A stretch of 64,000 nucleotides of DNA from Glandiceps talaboti (GCF_964340395.1 NC_135557.1:5733216-5797215); one strand, 5' to 3'; shown: positions 12,376 to 23,450, counted from the stretch's first letter. Notes: generated by a model from the letters alone, not told the origin. A program made the numbers and translations.

Positions 12376-13440
12376 GGAGTCTGAGTTATGGCTTTGGACA
12401 TGGAAAATTCACAAACAAAATGGCTGGCAGGCAGCCATATTGGATCTTATCACGACGAAAATGGATATGCACATGTGTGTCATAGAACACTGTCCTAAAA
12501 CCAACTTTAAATGAGATCTGTTTAAGCATGTCTGAGTTATGGCTTTGGACATGAAAATTCGCAAACAAAATGGCTGGCAGGCAGCCATATTGGATCGTAT
12601 CACAAGGAAAATGGATATGCACATGTATGTCATAGAACACTGTCCTAATACCAACTTTGAATGAGATCTGTTTAAGCATGTCTGAGTTATGGCTTTGGAC
12701 ATGGAAAATTCACAAACAAAATGGCTGGCAGGCAGCCATATTGGATTGTATCACGAGGAAAATGGAAATACACATGTATGTCATAGAACACTGTCCTAAT
12801 ACCAACTTTGAATGAGATCTGTTCAAGCATGTCTGAGTTATGGCTTTGGACATGGAAAATTCACAAACAAAATGGCTGGCAGGCAGCCATATTGGATCGT
12901 ATCACGAGGAAAATGGATATACACATGTATGTCATAGAACACTGTCCTAATACCAACTTTGAATGAGATCTGTTCAAGCATGTCTGAGTTATGGCTTTGG
13001 ACATGAAAATTCACAAACAAAATGGCTACCAGGCAGCCATATTGGATCGTATCACAATGAAAATGGATATGCACATGTATGTCATAGAACACTGTCCTAA
13101 TGCCAACTTTGAATGAGATCTGTTCAAGCATGTTTGAGTTATGGCTTTGGACATGAAAATTCGCAAACAAAATGGTTGCTAGGCGGCCATATTGGATCGT
13201 ATCATAAAACAAATTGACGTGCATATGTATGCCATAGTATGTTGCCCCTGTACCAAGTTTGAAAAAAATCGGTCCAGGCATCTCCAAGAAACAGCTGCGG
13301 ACTGACGGACGGACGGACGGACGCACGCACGGACGGACGGACGGACGGACGGACGGACGGACGGACGCACGGACAGACGGAACCCAATCCATAAGTCCCC
13401 GTTCCGGACTTCGTCCGCGGGGACTAAAAATGGCTTGGCT
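12376..13440 (+). mobile_element. Pearl/Helitron-like non-autonomous element with 151-bp core repeats
   Basis: Six tandem units of 150-152 bp start near 12,377, 12,529, 12,679, 12,831, 12,981 and 13,132; each contains GAGTTATGGCTTTGGACATG. They are followed by a unique segment (AAAAAAATCGGTCCAGGCAT), an (ACGG)n microsatellite (about 13,301-13,378) and a nested hairpin: AGTCCCCG at 13,394-13,401 pairs with CGGGGACT at 13,418-13,425, and CGGAC at 13,405-13,409 pairs with GTCCG at 13,413-13,417. Tandem core repeats plus an ACGG microsatellite is the layout of the bivalve pearl/CvA elements, considered Helitron-related. The outer ends were not fixed. Overlapping minus-strand frames (12,386-13,572) only reflect the 151-bp period and the microsatellite. 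Confidence 0.7.
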
Positions 13441-14504
13441 AAGTGAAGTAACAAATTGCTCATTCAAGAACAAAACGTCTTGGGAAGTCGGCAGGTGACC
13501 TGTCTGTTTAACGTAGAACCCTATTGTCTTGGTTTTGTTTGGAGCAGACCTGTATTTTTTGTTAACATTCAAGCCCTCACGGGCATGAGTGAATGATGAA
13601 TGATGATTGACAGATTGTTATGAAAACAGCTGAACATAATGAACCGTTTTTAACACATATTAATAACCGTTCCTGATTATCTTTTCTCAATTTCAAGAGC
13701 TTATTCTCCAACTAGAGTCTACATTTCTCCCGTTTGCGTTTTTTGTTGTTGATGCATGCTTTTGACGTGCAAAGAGTATTAATTTCAACATGATCGTGGA
13801 GCCAAGCTAATGCACATAATGCACCTTAGACATATCCGGAATGCATTAAAAATAAATAAGAACGCGTGCCAACTTCGTTTGAGATAGCAGTATTTGTCAT
13901 TATGGCATTCAAAGATGAGTTTGTGTCATTCCTTTAAAATACAGTATATATAGAAAAAAGTAAATATTTCGCAAGAAAGTATAATAGTGGAAACTGAAAA
14001 AGAAAGTGAGATTTGCAATAAAAACCAATAAATATTATGAATGGAGGCAAATGTTGGATCGTTGGATCCGAATGTGAATCCAAAAATAACAATCTGTTGA
14101 AACCTGACCTAACCTGACCTGACATAACTTGACCTGCATATTGGAAAATATTAAACCTGTACTGTAGGCCTAAGTGATTCCGAACTCTTAGTATTTGCGA
14201 AACATAACTCCACCGTACAATACCGAACTCTTAGTATTTGCGAAACATAACTCCACCGTACAATACTAAGATCGAATGAGATGTCATTTGGGTCATGTCA
14301 AGATGTTAGGAATAGTTTGGATAAGGTCATCTAAGGTCAGATTATTATTTCAATTTATTTATGTTTTGGTCATGTACATGTATGGTATGACCAATGTGGT
14401 AGGATTTGTGGTCAACCCAGGTCAGGTGAAGATGTTATAGGTTAAATCAAGTGTATGATTAATATTAAGTTTGGCAAACCATGGATATGTGCAATAATAA
14501 AATT
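13441..14504. other. No recognisable gene; one 44-bp tandem duplication
   Basis: Unique AT-rich sequence. A 44-45-bp segment (ACTCTTAGTATTTGCGAAAC core) is present twice in tandem at about 14,180-14,270. A short run of CCTGACCTAA-like repeats lies near 14,100-14,130. The minus-strand frame at 13,934-14,125 has no support. Confidence 0.5.
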
Positions 14505-14935
14505 CCAATGCTGTTTTTTTTATGTAGCGCTTTGCCACTCAGTGCTCATAGCTATTTACAAATATTACCCCTCAGTGACATGGATCTATAGTGGCACAAA
14601 GGCCCTTACGTACCCAACAGCCTGGGAAGCATACACTCCATTGCAGTCTCAATAAGCGCATAACCATAGGATTAAAACATTCACATTGTAATATCTATCC
14701 TACCAGGTCCCCAATTGGAAGTTGGGTTGATATAGGGCATAACCTTGTTCATATCTTGCGCAAGCACTATAGCCATTCGCTGTAAATGGTCTCGTTGGGG
14801 CTCGAACAGGCAATCTGCAGATTCCAACCCGATGGTTTGTAATCTAGACTAGCTGCCATCTAGACTGGCATTAACTAGTTTCAAGTTCAACTACCCTGGC
14901 CTGCTCTCGCCGTGTGTAACTTCCGAAGGTGCCAG
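14505..14935 (-). mobile_element. tRNA-derived SINE with L2/CR1-like tail
   Basis: In minus orientation the head near 14,790-14,830 contains a B-box-like TGTTCGAGCCCC, the middle contains CTATAGATCCATG and GAGGGGTAATATTTGTAAAT, and the 3' end reads GGCAAAGCGCTACATAAA. The body matches two other copies at 23,285-23,450 (minus) and 24,236-24,384 (plus). The GTAAAGCGCTTTGAG / AAAGCGCTATA tail is the type shared between V-SINE-like elements and L2/CR1 LINEs. Confidence 0.65.
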
Positions 14936-16455
14936 TTAGCTAAATTACATGATATTCTTATTTTCTGATGAATTTTGTAAAGCTGTGGTAACTTCTGATC
15001 AGCCTGGGCTAGGCTAACCCAATTCCACTCATTTCAAGAAGTGCTTAAGCTTAATTTTGCGATCCAGCGGTTATTCATATGATTTGATTTTGGTCTAGGC
15101 TTAACAATAGCATGCACTTGACAATTTGAGGTCATTTCTAAAGAAATAATTGCATTTTGGGGTAACAACAGACCCATTAAAAGTAAATTCATTTTTGTAG
15201 GATGAATAGTAAACAACTCAAAAACCCCACCCCAAGGTAACATAATTATTTTTAAAGTTTTTCATCCTACTGTGAACTATATATTGATCTCGCACCTTAC
15301 ATTGTTGAAACATTGATTTAACATAAGGAAATTGCTAGTGTTTATTTGTGTTGTGTGACCATTATAAAAAAAACTATATCCATGTCGCTGAAATAAATCG
15401 ACACACAGACACGATCGTGCTTGCAAATACGGCGGGAAATTCGTGCATGTATTTATTAGTTAGCTCGGGATAAAATCCCTTACATAAGTAAGGCGTAGCT
15501 CGAAATTTGAATCAAGTATTCCATTCTAATCGACTACGATAACGTACTGAATGACGCTTCCCCTTATATCTCCATGCTTCAATCATGGAGGCAGAAAAAC
15601 ACACTACTTCACAATGTTTGCATACACGTGATACACCATGAATGAAATGATCCGTACCATGCCCGTACTTGGGGACGTGACCGACCACACCGACTCAGGC
15701 TAGACGAGTTCGGCAGGCTATTTCTCGTGTGTTATGATCATCCCTTAAAATATTATTTGTGAAAAGGTTCATTTTTATGAGATGTTCAGAGAGATATAAA
15801 AAATAATAAAAAATAGGAAATAATTCATCAAATAGAACTACAAATGCTACCATGGCCGCATGGTACATGTTGATCCACTAGCCCTGAACATGGCATTCAG
15901 TGCATATTTAGTGACACTGCACTGTGAGGAACCGACAGCGTTGCTAGATCATAGTGTACTTATTGATTTTAGGTACAAATATAGAACCCCTCATTGAAAC
16001 TGTAAAGGAATGTTACCATGGATACTTCATTCATTAAGGATCTTACAATTTGAACTGTAGGGTTACTAAACACTCAGTGTCACTAATCAGTTGAGTTGGC
16101 TGGCCGGTCGGACAAATGAAAAATAATCTATTTTTGATTGAATATATCTACTGAAAACATAACTATAAATTCATTAATTTTACATTCGCAGGATGTTATT
16201 ATACTTATGCAGGGATGTATAACGAGAGGCGGGTTTCCATTGGAATTGAATACATACATCATGTCGGAAACTCCTAGACCCCTATCGAAGCCAAACAAGT
16301 GTAAATTATAGTGACTGAATTAGGAGAGCAGAATGTCAAATAAAAGGAATAAGTTTTGGAAGCCATTGAGGCTGACAAGTCGCCGGTGGCAAGTTGCAAG
16401 TTGCAAGTCGCAGGTCGCTGTTCTCACCAGTCTTCCATACAAAAGAGTGGTATTA
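14936..16455. other. No confident gene
   Basis: Unique sequence with a short perfect inverted repeat at about 15,573-15,594 (CTCCATG and CATGGAG, 7-nt loop). The frame at 16,333-16,617 runs into the terminal repeat of the next element and is not supported. The region ends in the TTA target duplication at 16,453-16,455. Confidence 0.5.
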
Positions 16456-17809
16456 GGGAGCGATCAGTTTTTACGGCCGGGGTGGACCGGTGACTTCTTG
16501 TTCGTGTTGAACTTAAAAATAGTGACCCCACCCTATGATTCATCCACAAAACAATGCAACCCCCGACCTCTGACAAATAAAAAAAACCACACTGACCCCC
16601 TCCCTGACATCTGTTGACAAGAAATATTCTTCTTGTGTTTGCAAAAGACACTCTAGATTCTTAAACCACAATAAAGCACACTGCATATTAGTTAATTGTA
16701 CTTCTTTTTTACATTAATTTTAAGTGTATCTGGTAAATTGGTGTCCCAAATCCATTGCTTCACACGTATAAAGCTCTTTAGACAGGAACCCTATGTGAAG
16801 TATGACTGTCTGTTAATGGACAGGAAAAATATTCATGGTTTAGTAACCAAAAGTTCTAGGATATCTCTTAGATTGAGTGAGCTATTACCATTATAGATTA
16901 ATTCAGCTAATTATAAAGTATAATTATGTTAGAAAGTGAGTTGATATAATTGTAAACCTAGGGGTTTCAGTCAGTTTCAAAGTAGGGAGATAACTGGAAA
17001 CAGTATGTGGTGAAGTGCACGTTATGCGCGTGCGAGCATGCTATACAAACGCGGGGAGGGGGAGGTTGGGAGTGGGTGTCCCCTCCCACGGTAAGAGCTT
17101 TTTGAAAAATGAACACCATTTGGATGCTGTTTAGAATACCATTCAGAAGTATAACACAACTTAATTATATCATAAAAGTATCACTAATTTTAGGGTTTCA
17201 AAAGTTTAAATAATTTCAAATCATATTGACACAAATAATAATAAAAAAAGATCAAGAAAAAAGTGAGAAAATTTTGGAAAACATGCACAGTGGAGGTCAC
17301 TTACCATTTAGAGATAAAATTCATTAAATTATTCGAAAGTGTGTCTCTATTGGCTATGTTTGTGTACAACTCAACATGTTCAGGTCAATGGAGGCACATA
17401 TTTTAGAGTCAGTCCATCCATTAAATTTCAAGGTATTTCATTTATCATGTGTTACGTTTACAGCTACACATGAACATTTTTATATCACATGACGACACAA
17501 TGCAACTCATGGCCTGCAATATTGAGAAGTGTTTAAAAGGTGCAATGTTATGGACTCCATGTCATATGCTTGGGATGTATCAAGAGACAAAAAGTTTATG
17601 TTATATTTGAACGTATATTTATAGCCCTTGTTTATGGTTTATTGTTATTAATTACAGCAGGGTGGTTCATGATTTCGTTCCGTTGTTGAAAATAAGGTGA
17701 CTCCCCTTATTCACTTTGTAAAAATGATGACCCTCTTCTTTGAGTCCGAACTTAAGGCGCCCCTTTGATTTACCGCCCCCCCCCCCGGCCGTAAAAACTG
17801 ATCTCTCCC
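16456..17809. mobile_element. PIF/Harbinger-like non-autonomous element, 1,354 bp, TTA target duplication
   Basis: The left end reads GGGAGCGATCAGTTTTTACG and continues GCCGGGG. The right end is its inverse (GGGAGAGATCAGTTTTTACG then GCCGGGG), with one mismatch over 27 bp, and TTA flanks both sides (16,453-16,455 and 17,810-17,812). Termini beginning GGG with a 3-bp TWA duplication are characteristic of the PIF/Harbinger superfamily. No transposase reading frame is seen inside; the 66-codon frame at 16,696-16,896 has no recognisable motif. It is probably mobilised in trans. A truncated relative lies at 4,965-5,118. Confidence 0.75.
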
Positions 17810-17825
17810 TTATCAGTGTGGTACA

Positions 17826-18038
17826 GTGTTTTTTAAGGTCGATAAGCGGGTCAATGTTATCGGGGTTCCATTGTCAATTTTACTGGAGTTTCTCCACAAC
17901 GCGGTATGGTCACTGATCAATAAGAATGTAGCGATGGAAAACATAAAATGCTTTGAAATGATGTTTGAACTAATGAAAAGGCAAATTAGCGTGGTAAAAT
18001 ATAACATGTCACCTCCCACATTAAAAATCCTACACTGA
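17826..18038 (+). CDS. Unassigned coding-like ORF, possible terminal exon
   Basis: From about 17,835 (after a pyrimidine-rich TTTTTTAAG acceptor-like site) the frame is open for about 68 codons and ends in TGA at 18,036-18,038. The peptide looks helical and protein-like, with PLSILLEFLHNAVWSLINK near its start and MSPPTLKIL at its end. It could be the last exon of a plus-strand gene. No upstream exon was found, and the PIF/Harbinger-like element ends 13 bp before the frame, so upstream coding sequence may have been separated by that insertion. The opposite-strand frame here looks like a shadow. Family not recognised. Confidence 0.25.
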   Translation: MFFKVDKRVNVIGVPLSILLEFLHNAVWSLINKNVAMENIKCFEMMFELMKRQISVVKYNMSPPTLKILH

Positions 18039-18086
18039 CAAGTCCGATCGCAGGTAAATTATATTCATGACAGTATATTCAACTTA

Positions 18087-18155
18087 CTCTGTAGAGACGA
18101 AAGGTGTGAATGGTTTCTTTACCCCATCACGCTTTAGTTGAAAGAGTGTTGCCTT
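18087..18155 (-). other. Weak 5'-exon candidate with strong donor
   Basis: On the minus strand an open stretch ends TCTACAGA followed by the near-perfect donor GTAAGTTG (18,086 down). A CACAG acceptor-like site lies upstream, and further upstream (about 18,385) is the ETS-like CCCGGAAAAG. This could be a 5' exon of a minus-strand transcript. No partner exon is identified. Confidence 0.2.
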
Positions 18156-18892
18156 CAATACCGATGATACAGGAACTGTGGTTGATGATACATTTTATAA
18201 AGACTAAAATTTGTGACAGTTCCTGTTCAACGGGGAACAGGTAATGGTAGTAAATTAAACTTCTTAAACTAAAATATACGAAATTACCGTCCGTTCACTC
18301 CTATATCGCCAACAGTATGTAAAGTGCTCAAAACACATCTAACACTTCACTTCATGATCACTTCGAATTCACTTCCAAACTTTTCCGGGTTTGTTTCGAA
18401 TGTTGACAAGAAGACGCCCGTTTCAGCGTGACGCTAAAACGAATGACAACCCGAATGACAGAAAACGAATGCCTGCTTCTATTACTCTATCATAGTATTA
18501 TTGATCCTCGCTTTACTTATTCTAACATTTGTTATCCCCCCCCCCGCTCTCTGTCGTCAATCGAAACAAACCTGTGAAAATATCTTTCACTGCTGCTAAA
18601 TTTGTGGACCTACCTACTCTTACTCTCTCCGCCCTTAAATTACTGATAGTGCAATACTGCGCACGGCACTTGTGATTGTAGACTGTCGATAGTCGTTCGT
18701 GCTTTTTTTTGCGACGTTTTATCTATACATGTATATTAAAAACTGAAGTTGTCGCCTCGCGTCGATCCGGAGCAATACTATAACCGCGTAACTAATCAGT
18801 ACGCACATGGAGCGAGGCGACGACTTTGTTTTAGATGAAAAGTAGCAAAAAAAAGCACGAGCGACTCGACAGTCTAGTGTGATTGCTGTTGA

Positions 18893-19136
18893 CGTTAAAC
18901 ATCCACTAAATGCATATTTTGATACTCTGCCATCTGGTCGAAGATACCATTGTCTTAAATGCTCAAAAGAAAGTGTTTTGTCTCATCAGCCGTCAAATTG
19001 TTAAATCGGGGCTAAGTTGTATTCATGTATTTGTTTTTACTCGTCTTGTTTAGGGGTTTTCTTCATGTTGTCTTTAATTATTCTGTTGTGAGTTGTAAAT
19101 TATATATCCTTTGAGGACTAGTAAATGAATGATAAT
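18893..19136 (+). mobile_element. 3' end of a CR1/L2-like LINE
   Basis: The plus-strand frame from about 18,900 gives the typical carboxy terminus of these elements: HPLNAYFDTLPSGRRYHCL, then a degenerate HQPSN region, then a stop. The 3' part ends in ATGAATGATAATAAAACTG, a simple-repeat tail. The reverse transcriptase is absent, so this is a short 5'-truncated insertion immediately downstream of the 747-aa gene. Confidence 0.7.
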
Positions 19137-19243
19137 AAAACTGTATCTTTCCTACAAGATGTTGTTTAATAAGGTGAATAATAAACAGTTTCTAATGAAT
19201 GAATATAAAACAACCAAGAACCAGTTTATTAATTTAGGCGGTG

Positions 19244-19249
19244 TTTATT
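19244..19249 (-). terminator. Polyadenylation signal of the 747-aa gene
   Basis: AATAAA on the minus strand, about 300 nt after the stop codon at 19,551. A second AATAAA lies at 19,225-19,230. Both fit a short 3' UTR and end the transcript before the LINE fragment. Confidence 0.6.
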
Positions 19250-19550
19250 GAATAACCATTCATAAAAAACAAAAACAAAAGACAACAACAAAAACATGCT
19301 TTATATTAATGATCATTTACATGGCACGCTAATATAATCCCCACTTTTATATTATAGCTTACAAATACGGTCAAAGAACGTTAACGGTTGTGTGAAATGA
19401 CAAAACATAATTTCTGAAATGTCTTTCACAAAGCACTGGAAAGGACAAACCTGTAAACAGTGGAATATATAGGGAGTCATGATTTTCCAATATCTTAATA
19501 TTTCATTCTTTGTTCATATCTCTACGCGGAAATTGTAACATTGATTTCCA

Positions 19551-22500
19551 CTAACCTTGGAGTTTAGTATGTAAGTCAGTTATCTCCATACGCAGTGCCG
19601 CGATTTCTTTCTGCTGTGTCGCATTTTCTTCTTCGAGTTGTAGAACCCGTTTTTCCAGTTTGGTAACTTTACTCTGTAGTAGTTTGTTTTCCGCTGTCAA
19701 GGATTCCACCGTAGCTCCTCTTTCAGCCACATTCAGTGATTGGCGAAGTTTACCGATTTCGTCTTGTAAACTCACAGCTTTGTCAACTGCAGCTCTCTCG
19801 ATTTTATCTCGCAAAGATTGTTCATTATGAAGCGACAGTTTGAAAGACTCGTTCGTTGTTTTTAGTTCGGCATTGGATACTTCAAGTATTGTCAGATCTA
19901 CTTCTAGTTCACTCACACGATCTAAGAGACGCTGGTTTTCATTGGATAATGTAGTAATGTTATTACCTATGGTCTCTTCTTCGATACTGCTGATCTCACT
20001 AACAATGTTCCTTGGTTTATGTCCTAAAATATGAAATATGAAATATTAAACATACATACATACATACATACATACATACATACATACATACATACACACA
20101 CATACATACATACATACATACATACATACATACATACATACAAATAACATTGCAAAGTTCAACGTATAAACATACCTTCTTTCAAAATGAGCTCTTTCCT
20201 GCATTGATCATATTCCTCTATGTCGAGGCATGTGTACAGAGATATATGGATGGCACCAACATCTTTGAGGAGTTTTGGAGTCAGGATCGTCCTCTCCATC
20301 AGTTGATTAAGTTCTCCTGTTTCGTATTTCTTCCACAGACACTCCAAGGCACCTAACGTCTCACACTTCATAGAGTACAAGACACTATCAAACCCAGTAC
20401 GTTCGCCATTTAGTCCTTTATCGAGACCACTCATCTGGCTGGCAGCTTCATCGAATTCTGGATGTTGTTCATAAAATGCAGCTTCAACCTCTTCCATTGT
20501 CTTTCCATCATCGGATATTCCACCACTGATACCCATACGTACATTAACATGATCTGAAGAGAAAAACAATCGAATACAATATTTGGTACATTAACATTTA
20601 TTGTTTTATGTGCTTTAATACATTCGATTTTGTTTAAAGTATGTCAATTCTACTATTGAAAAACTGTAATCGAATGCATTGAAAGGTAGAGTGCTATATA
20701 CTAGCCACAAAATATTTAAAATAATTATGGATTTAGTTTGGAGAAATTATTGAGAGAAAGCAAAGTATGGGCTATATCGCTTGTGTTTTGCCAGGAAAGA
20801 AGCGACTCCATGTCAGAATAAAGTATCAATTAAACATATTTTATTATTTTTATAGTATCAGGGCCATAGACTAGACTAGTTCTGCTTGAACTATTTCTAT
20901 GGCCCTCACCAGGAACAGTTTTTCTTTCCTTTTCTTCTCAGTTGTGTATAAATAATATGAATATAATATGAATTACATTAATTTTCTTAAATGAATGGCA
21001 AAGTGATTCAACTTACTTGGCGTTCGATCATGTTTCCTACGTTTTTGTGGAGGACTGGCATCTGATGAAGAGGCGCCCTCTTGAGGAGACTCGTCACCTG
21101 CGATAAAACGATTGTCGATAGGTTATATATACTCGAATGGTAAGACATGAGTCAGTGCTATCAATTGTATTAAGACAAAAGACGGTTGTAACCCAACTTT
21201 GAAAAAAATATCATAAGAAAAATATCGACAGCAGAACTACCAATAAATACAAGTCATTACCTGGTGGCGTTATGACGTTTGTATCTGACGTAATCCTATC
21301 AATGAATTCACCATTGACATTCTGCAAGGTCTTGGTTATGTTCCCAAGAGTTTCCTTTAACTTTGCAGCTGTCTTGAATGTAACTTCCCTCTCTACAGCT
21401 GCATTTATGATGTGTTTCTTTAGTGCGTTCGGCTTGTCTACCACATCAACCACGATGCTATCTTCAAAGTCTTCTAGATACTCTTTGACAAAGTCATGAT
21501 ATGATGATCTCTTTGGAATAACGACTGGAATACCCATCGCCATGGCAGTCAACATCAATTGATGGGCATTCATTGCATATGGTGGTATAACGACTAGGGT
21601 TGAACACTTGATTTCAACCTCTATCACATCATGTGACGGATTTGAAGAAGTCACTATGTCGAGATGCGAGTAAGGTTCAAGACGTTTGCGAATGTTATTT
21701 TCTTTTCCCATTGGTGTACATAGAATTTTCCACTTTGGAGTTGTTTTATTATGTCCGTGAAATGCCTTTGCTACTTCATTCATAGCTTCTGCTATAAAAG
21801 AGTGACTTTTCAGATCTTCTAATTCATGGTCTTCAAACAAAGATAAAATTTGGATCTCGTCTGTATCTTTAATCTCAGGGGCTGCTTTGGCCAAATATTT
21901 GGTATCAGGAAGGAACATCAGTTTTGAATGGTTGATATGAGGTATATCTGCATATCTCGAGTTAAAGAACTGCCAAGTTGTATGATGAAGGGAAAACGCT
22001 GCTGTTGCCGAAACACTGTCTCTTTTCAGTACGTCTCGTTTCCTTTCCTCGAATTCATCCGGACGTCCCATGCACTCTGGAATGAGACTGAATGGAATGA
22101 CATCCAGCGACCATAGGTTAACGATATAAAACGCTGCTGTTGGGAAAGTTTCATTTCTGATAAAATATGCAGCTTCAGATGTAAGCATGCTATATCCTAT
22201 CACCACTGCAATGTTTCTGAGCTTTCGTAAATGTGGAAAATATGTCTCAGGATGGTCTAGCAGGTTTGTTGTTGGAATATCCCGTGCATGTTTTCCCCTC
22301 GGTTTTGGACACACAAGATTGACGTTGAGATTTTTAGCAGCGATATTTTCGTCACCAGTAGTTTGTGAAGCTGTACAGTAGATCGAGACACGAATAGTAC
22401 TCAGTAATTGGATGAGAAGGCGTGTAGCTGCAGCAATTCCACCACGAATATGACACCCTAAACGATCACTGACGATCAGTACACCAGGGCGATCCTCGTC

Positions 22501-22930
22501 ATATCTATTGAAAATGTAGACAGGTAATAAGTACGTTTATCACTTTGAAAAAAAAGAATAGTCAGAAAAAGAACAGTAACGCTCATTTGGATTGGTGTAA
22601 GTATTACTTTTTGACATGTCTGAACTTAGCTTTACTCTATATTCCAGTAATCGGAAAGTAGAAGTCATTTCTACTTGTCTCGACAGCGTATAAATAGAAC
22701 GTGTTATATACAAGGCACAAACATTGAGTGTTGAATCATGTACTTTATAAAGTGCTGACCTGTGTAAGTACCAGGTACACGTTGCCTTGTACAACTGTTT
22801 GTTAACTGATTTAATAACATGAATTACAGCAGACACACATTATTGAGTATAGAATATCTTACCCCTTTTGCTGGGATGTCACTATATTATTTTCATTGTC
22901 AGTCGTCCTCAGCCCAGAATGATCTGCCAT
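19551..22930 (-). CDS. GT4-like / TRADD-N-like / coiled-coil protein, 747 aa, 5 coding exons
   Basis: Coding exons on the minus strand: 22,930-22,863 (68 nt), 22,504-21,261 (1,244), 21,097-21,017 (81), 20,553-20,176 (378), 20,023-19,551 (473). They sum to 2,244 nt, exactly 748 codons with TAG. Donors are GTAAGA, GTAATG, GTAAGT and GTATGT; acceptors include TTTTTCTCTTCAG. Residues 28-435 form a GT-B/GT4-like domain (VLIVSDRLG at 31-39, RGG at 43-45, AMAMGIPVV near 343-351). At the EX7E signature the two glutamates are Met334 and Thr342, so the usual sugar-nucleotide chemistry is doubtful. Residues 438-464 are a Ser/Pro linker with a basic KRRK (456-459). Residues 518-590 resemble a TRADD N-terminal domain (LxxLWxxYxxGxL, then a strand-rich segment and an acidic EEYxxC). 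Residues 592-747 are a leucine-heptad coiled coil. No signal peptide or membrane segment. Suggested role: intracellular scaffold or sensor in death or immune signalling (inference). Confidence 0.85.
20046..20145. repeat. (ATAC)n microsatellite in intron 4 of the 747-aa gene
   Basis: About 24 CATA units, interrupted once by CACACA, between the exons at 20,023 and 20,176. Confidence 0.97.
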
Positions 22931-22956
22931 GTCCGATATCCACAATTATGTTACCT
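22931..22956 (-). promoter_or_regulatory. 5' UTR and splice acceptor of the 747-aa gene
   Basis: Upstream of the ATG at 22,930 the minus strand shows TATATTACAG ending at 22,955, a good acceptor, leaving 24 nt of 5' UTR in this exon. A non-coding first exon and the promoter should therefore lie at higher coordinates. I could not place them. Confidence 0.45.
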
Positions 22957-23245
22957 GTAATATATAGACATCAAGTATATTAGCTTAGATGGATTTGATA
23001 TGATGAAGAGACAACTCAAGCGTTATCTTCAACAACAACAATTTAAAATGTTAACTCCAGAAAAAGATCCTACCAAGTATTTCACATAACATTAAAATGT
23101 ACAGAAATTATCGTATAGTATGATTAAAGTATGTATTAACTCAAATCTGATCATGATAAGCATGAATAAGGACTACCTTAAATGGGTTACTGAGGTCGAT
23201 CGAGTCGTGCCAGATATTGCAGCGGAATTATCTCGATGTTTGTAT

Positions 23246-23276
<31 letters not shown>

Positions 23277-23284
23277 TCTTTTTT
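22957..23284. other. Upstream sequence, no exon identified; (TTTA)n run
   Basis: It should contain the 5' intron of the 747-aa gene. A (TTTA)n run at about 23,242-23,278 marks the tail of the SINE fragment that follows. No promoter motif stands out. Confidence 0.4.
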
Positions 23285-23450
23285 CTCATCCAAAGCGCTT
23301 TACAATTATTACCCCTGGTACAGATCTATAGCGGCATACAACGACCCTTTATACTTCTTCAACTCCCTGGGGAGCATATAATCCATTATCTTATACCTAT
23401 AATCAAATCCCTGTGTATTGCTATGGAGTAATCACGAGCCTTGTCTGGGC
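23285..23450 (-). mobile_element. SINE fragment (3' half)
   Basis: Read on the minus strand it contains GTTGAAGAAGTATAAAGG, CTATAGATCTGTACC, then AGGGGTAATAATTGTAAAGC and GCTTTGGATG. It matches the SINE at 24,236-24,384 and, more distantly, the one at 14,505-14,935. The TTTA repeat next to it on the plus strand would be its 3' simple-repeat tail (TAAA on the minus strand). Confidence 0.7.

Noticed and set aside
12386-13572. Minus-strand frames of 97-244 codons
   Set aside because: They arise from the 151-bp core repeats and the ACGG microsatellite of the pearl-like element.
15573-15594. Short hairpin CTCCATG / CATGGAG
   Set aside because: Seven-bp arms are expected by chance in 64 kb; noted in the region entry only.
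21272-22381. Plus-strand frames opposite the 747-aa gene
   Set aside because: Antisense shadows of well-supported exons.
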